Assembly (NCBI GenBank): GCA_028290545.1 | Contig: JAQGJP010000099.1 | Location: 1 to 64,000 of the forward strand | DNA: 64,000 nt | Source: Rhizobium sp. | GTDB taxonomy: Bacteria; Pseudomonadota; Alphaproteobacteria; Rhizobiales; Rhizobiaceae | Direction of reading: 5' to 3' | Shown here: positions 61,595 through 64,000 of the stretch, in pieces | How the letters are laid out: each line of letters begins with the position of its first letter | How positions within the stretch are numbered: position 1 is the stretch's first letter | Notes under the pieces: generated by a model | Databases searched by the model: none | Told to the model about the DNA's origin: nothing | The model's input: only the letters and a program-made list of their open reading frames with translations | Translations under genes and position numbers: made by a program

Positions 61595-63484
61595 GTGAAG
61601 ATCAGCGGAAAAATCTATAGTCTTGTTGCGGTGATGTGCCTGTCGTCGCTGCTGATCGGCGCGATGGCCATGTTTGCCATGGTCGGATACGGCGAAAAGC
61701 TGAATGAATACAAACTCGCATCCCAGCGTGCCTATCATGGCGAGCGGCTGAACCGGTTTGTGACGGCGGTCGTCATGGAGGCGCGCGGCATCTATGGCGC
61801 AGCTTCTCCGGAGAAAGCCAGGAAATTTGCCGATGGCCTGATTGACGATCTCGCCGAGATGGACACGGTGATCGAGGCGTGGAGGCCTCTCGTGCCCGCC
61901 GAGCAGCAATCCAGTTTCGACCAGTTGATCGCCCGTTCGCAGGAGTTCAAGGCGTTCCGCGCCGAGACCGTGCGTCTTGGCACCGAAGTCAGCATCGCGG
62001 CTGCCAACGAGCAGGGCAACAACGATGGCAACCGTGCAAACCGCAAAGCTTTCCAGCAGGAGATCGACGCTGTCGTCGACGTCGACAAGAAAGCGCTCAA
62101 GATTGTCGAAGACTCGTTACAAGCCTTCGAACACTGGATATTCGTCCTCGTCGGGATGACGGCTGCAATCGGTATCGCAGCCGGCGCCGGACTTGGCTTC
62201 ACAATTGCCAGGTTCCATCTGAGCCGGCCGATCCACACGATCACCGCCACGATCCGCGCCGTTGCTGATGGCAATTTCGACATCGAGATTCCGTTCACCG
62301 GTCGCAGGGACGAGATCGGCGACATGGCCAAAGCTGTCGGCGTATTCAAGGAGAACGGCCTGGCGGTTCAGCGCATGAACCAGAAGGATGCGGTCCAGCG
62401 GGCAAAGAACGATGATCTGCAGGCGATGATGTCGGCTGTGGTAGCCTCGGCTGCTGAAGGTGATTTCAGCCGCCGCATCAACAAGGATTTCGGCGACCAG
62501 AACCTCAACCTCGTGGCCGCCAATGTCGATCAGTTGCTCGCCAGCGTCGATGCCGGTATCAACGAAATGCGCGCCGTGATGGCCAATCTTGCCGAAGGCG
62601 TGCTGACCCGCAACATGAACGGCCATTACCAGGGTGCGTTTGCCGAACTGCAGGGCAATGTCAACGGCACGATGGCCAGCCTCAAGCAGACGATCCGCGA
62701 AGTGCTGCACACGTCAGACTCCATCAACGGCAACATCAACGAACTTGGTTCGTCCACCAACGATCTTTCCAAGCGTACGGAACAGCAGGCGGCAGCGCTT
62801 GAGCAAACGTCCGCGGCACTTCAGGAGATCACCTCGGTTGTCCGAAGCGCAACCAACAAGGCGCAGGAAGCCGCCACGATGGTCACCCAGGCCAAGGACG
62901 ACGCAAGCCAGGCCGGCAAGGTGGTCGGCGAAGCGATCGAAGCCATGGGGCGGATCGAGCAGGCGTCTGCCGCAATCAGCCAGATCATCAACGTGATCGA
63001 CGAGATTTCCTTTCAGACCAACCTTCTGGCGCTGAATGCGGGTGTCGAAGCGGCGCGTGCCGGCGAAGCGGGCAAGGGTTTTGCTGTCGTCGCCCAGGAG
63101 GTTCGCGACCTTGCCCAGCGCGCCGCCAATGCTGCCAAGGATATCAAGGTCCTGATCACCAGATCCGGGACGGAAGTGCGGACCGGTGTCAAGCTGGTGC
63201 AGGAGACAGGGACCGCGCTGGCTGCAATCGAAACCCGTGTCTATTCGATCAACAACCACATTCACTCGATCGCAGATTCCGCCAAGGAGCAGGCGACCGG
63301 TCTCAACGAGATCAACCAGGCCGTCAACCAGATCGACAATGTGACGCAGCAGAATGCCGCGATGGTGGAAGAAACATCCGCCGCGACGATGAAACTCGCG
63401 ACAGAAGCCGACCGTCTGGTCCAGCTGATTTCGCGCTTCCAGCTTGACGAAGCGCCTCCGGGTGTTCGTCGCCGGGCCGCCTAG
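61595..63484 (+). CDS. Chemoreceptor (fifth, different lineage)
   Basis: A 629-residue receptor, GTG start with GAGGGGG 9 nt upstream (an ATG at 61571 would add eight residues). TM1 is about 8-30 and TM2 about 178-205. HAMP follows ([27 protein letters not shown]), then a second HAMP-like segment, then a signalling hairpin with [20 protein letters not shown]. Its C-tail lacks the DADFRESA ending of the operon receptors, and the domain is unlike theirs. So it is an unlinked receptor, not another copy. It ends at a strong terminator. Confidence 0.93.
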   Translation: MKISGKIYSLVAVMCLSSLLIGAMAMFAMVGYGEKLNEYKLASQRAYHGERLNRFVTAVVMEARGIYGAASPEKARKFADGLIDDLAEMDTVIEAWRPLVPAEQQSSFDQLIARSQEFKAFRAETVRLGTEVSIAAANEQGNNDGNRANRKAFQQEIDAVVDVDKKALKIVEDSLQAFEHWIFVLVGMTAAIGIAAGAGLGFTIARFHLSRPIHTITATIRAVADGNFDIEIPFTGRRDEIGDMAKAVGVFKENGLAVQRMNQKDAVQRAKNDDLQAMMSAVVASAAEGDFSRRINKDFGDQNLNLVAANVDQLLASVDAGINEMRAVMANLAEGVLTRNMNGHYQGAFAELQGNVNGTMASLKQTIREVLHTSDSINGNINELGSSTNDLSKRTEQQAAALEQTSAALQEITSVVRSATNKAQEAATMVTQAKDDASQAGKVVGEAIEAMGRIEQASAAISQIINVIDEISFQTNLLALNAGVEAARAGEAGKGFAVVAQEVRDLAQRAANAAKDIKVLITRSGTEVRTGVKLVQETGTALAAIETRVYSINNHIHSIADSAKEQATGLNEINQAVNQIDNVTQQNAAMVEETSAATMKLATEADRLVQLISRFQLDEAPPGVRRRAA

Positions 63485-63514
63485 AAAGAAAAGAAAGCAA
63501 GGTCTCCAAAACTT

Positions 63515-63543
63515 ATGCCCGCGCTCAAAACGCGGGCATTTTT
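63515..63543 (+). terminator. Rho-independent terminator of the fifth receptor
   Basis: ATGCCCGCG and CGCGGGCAT form a 9-bp stem with a 7-nt loop followed by a T-run (63539-63543). The last T overlaps the stop codon of the convergent gene. Confidence 0.88.
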
Positions 63544-64000
63544 CATTTGTGTCCGGTTCCCTTGATCTGGCTGAGCGTGCGGGTCGGCGTGATCGCCTCG
63601 GGATCAAGCGTGACTTCGATGATCGACGGCTTGCCGCTGGCGCGGGCGCGCAGATAGGCATCGGCGAAATCGGCGGTCTTTTCGACTTTTTCTCCATGGC
63701 CGCCGAAGGCGCGAGCATAGGACGCGAAATCCGGATTGGTCAGCCCGGTGCCGCTGACGCGATCGGGGTAATCCCGCTCCTGATGCATTCGGATCGTGCC
63801 GTAGATGCCGTTGTTGACGATGACCACGATGATCGGCAGGTCGTAGCGTATGGCGGTCGCAAACTCCTGGCCATGCATCATGAAGCAGCCGTCGCCGGCA
63901 AAGCAGACGACTTCGCGGTTCGGAAACATCGCCTTGGCCGCGACGGCCGCCGGCAGCCCGTAGCCCATCGTGCCAGAGGCCGGTGCCGCCTGGGTGCTGA
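63543..64000 (-). CDS. Thiamine-diphosphate enzyme, acetolactate synthase-like (partial)
   Basis: The C-terminal 152 residues of a TPP-dependent enzyme; the N-terminal part lies beyond the window. The TPP/Mg motif is FAGDGCFMMHGQEFATAIRYDLPIIVVIVNNGIYG, beginning GDG and ending near NN. The start of the domain reads STQAAPASGTMGYGLPAAVAAKAMF. The family includes acetolactate synthase, glyoxylate carboligase and benzoylformate decarboxylase, which cannot be told apart here. Confidence 0.85.
   Translation of the reverse strand, partial: STQAAPASGTMGYGLPAAVAAKAMFPNREVVCFAGDGCFMMHGQEFATAIRYDLPIIVVIVNNGIYGTIRMHQERDYPDRVSGTGLTNPDFASYARAFGGHGEKVEKTADFADAYLRARASGKPSIIEVTLDPEAITPTRTLSQIKGTGHK

Overview
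The window is GC-rich, tightly packed bacterial DNA of alphaproteobacterial type, most likely order Hyphomicrobiales (Rhizobiales), family Rhizobiaceae or a close relative. The evidence is the long alphaproteobacterial RpoD, DUF930 and YkuD proteins of rhizobial style, many ABC importers, CheB/CheR/CheW/CheA chemotaxis genes with several tandem receptors, and short palindromic intergenic elements of the kind scattered through rhizobial genomes. No phage, IS transposase or CRISPR array was seen. Assignment to genus is not possible from sequence alone.

Layout. 1-3.3 kb: end of an unknown gene, a tRNA with anticodon CAT, a 19-bp tandem repeat, and small secreted or hypothetical genes. 3.4-5.4 kb: rpoD. 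6-9 kb: a small RTX protein, a GFA-family protein, and a MarR/MFS pair carrying two copies of one palindromic operator. 9-23 kb: a minus-strand chemotaxis operon reading STAS-cheY-cheA-cheW-four receptors-cheW-cheR-cheB. The receptors share almost identical signalling domains and carry 1, 3, 2 and 7 HAMP units in transcription order. Next to it lie a soluble, degenerate receptor-like protein and a ParA-like ATPase. 26-31.8 kb: a sugar-type ABC importer with a serine hydrolase, an SGNH hydrolase and a GntR regulator. 31.8-34.6 kb: a taurine/sulfonate-type ABC importer preceded by a 269-bp element with long terminal inverted repeats. 35-39 kb: a lysozyme-inhibitor-like fusion, then efp, epmA and epmB (EF-P and its modification enzymes), with an inverted pair of palindromic repeats between epmA and epmB. 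39.3-43.2 kb: a spermidine/putrescine-like ABC importer.

43.4-51.8 kb: an RpiR regulator diverges from an apparent catabolic operon: N-formylglutamate amidohydrolase-like enzyme, APC permease, glutamine-synthetase-like ligase, aldehyde dehydrogenase and iron-containing alcohol dehydrogenase. An XRE/PIN toxin-antitoxin pair sits inside it. 51.9-58.2 kb (minus strand): a large RTX protein, a LuxR-type regulator without a LuxI partner, a FAD oxidoreductase and an alpha-oxoamine synthase. 58.4-64 kb: a YkuD transpeptidase, a DUF4432-like protein, a small Cys-phosphatase-like protein, a fifth receptor, and the C-terminal end of a thiamine-diphosphate enzyme running off the window.

How the genes work together. 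The main themes are sensing (five receptors, a complete Che core, one receptor-like protein plus a ParA that may position it), import of sugars, sulfonates and polyamine-like solutes, and amine or alcohol catabolism. Each of the three ABC importers has a strong hairpin directly after the solute-binding-protein gene, which would favour its expression over the membrane components. The strongest candidates for undescribed biology are the HAMP copy-number series and the 269-bp structured element.
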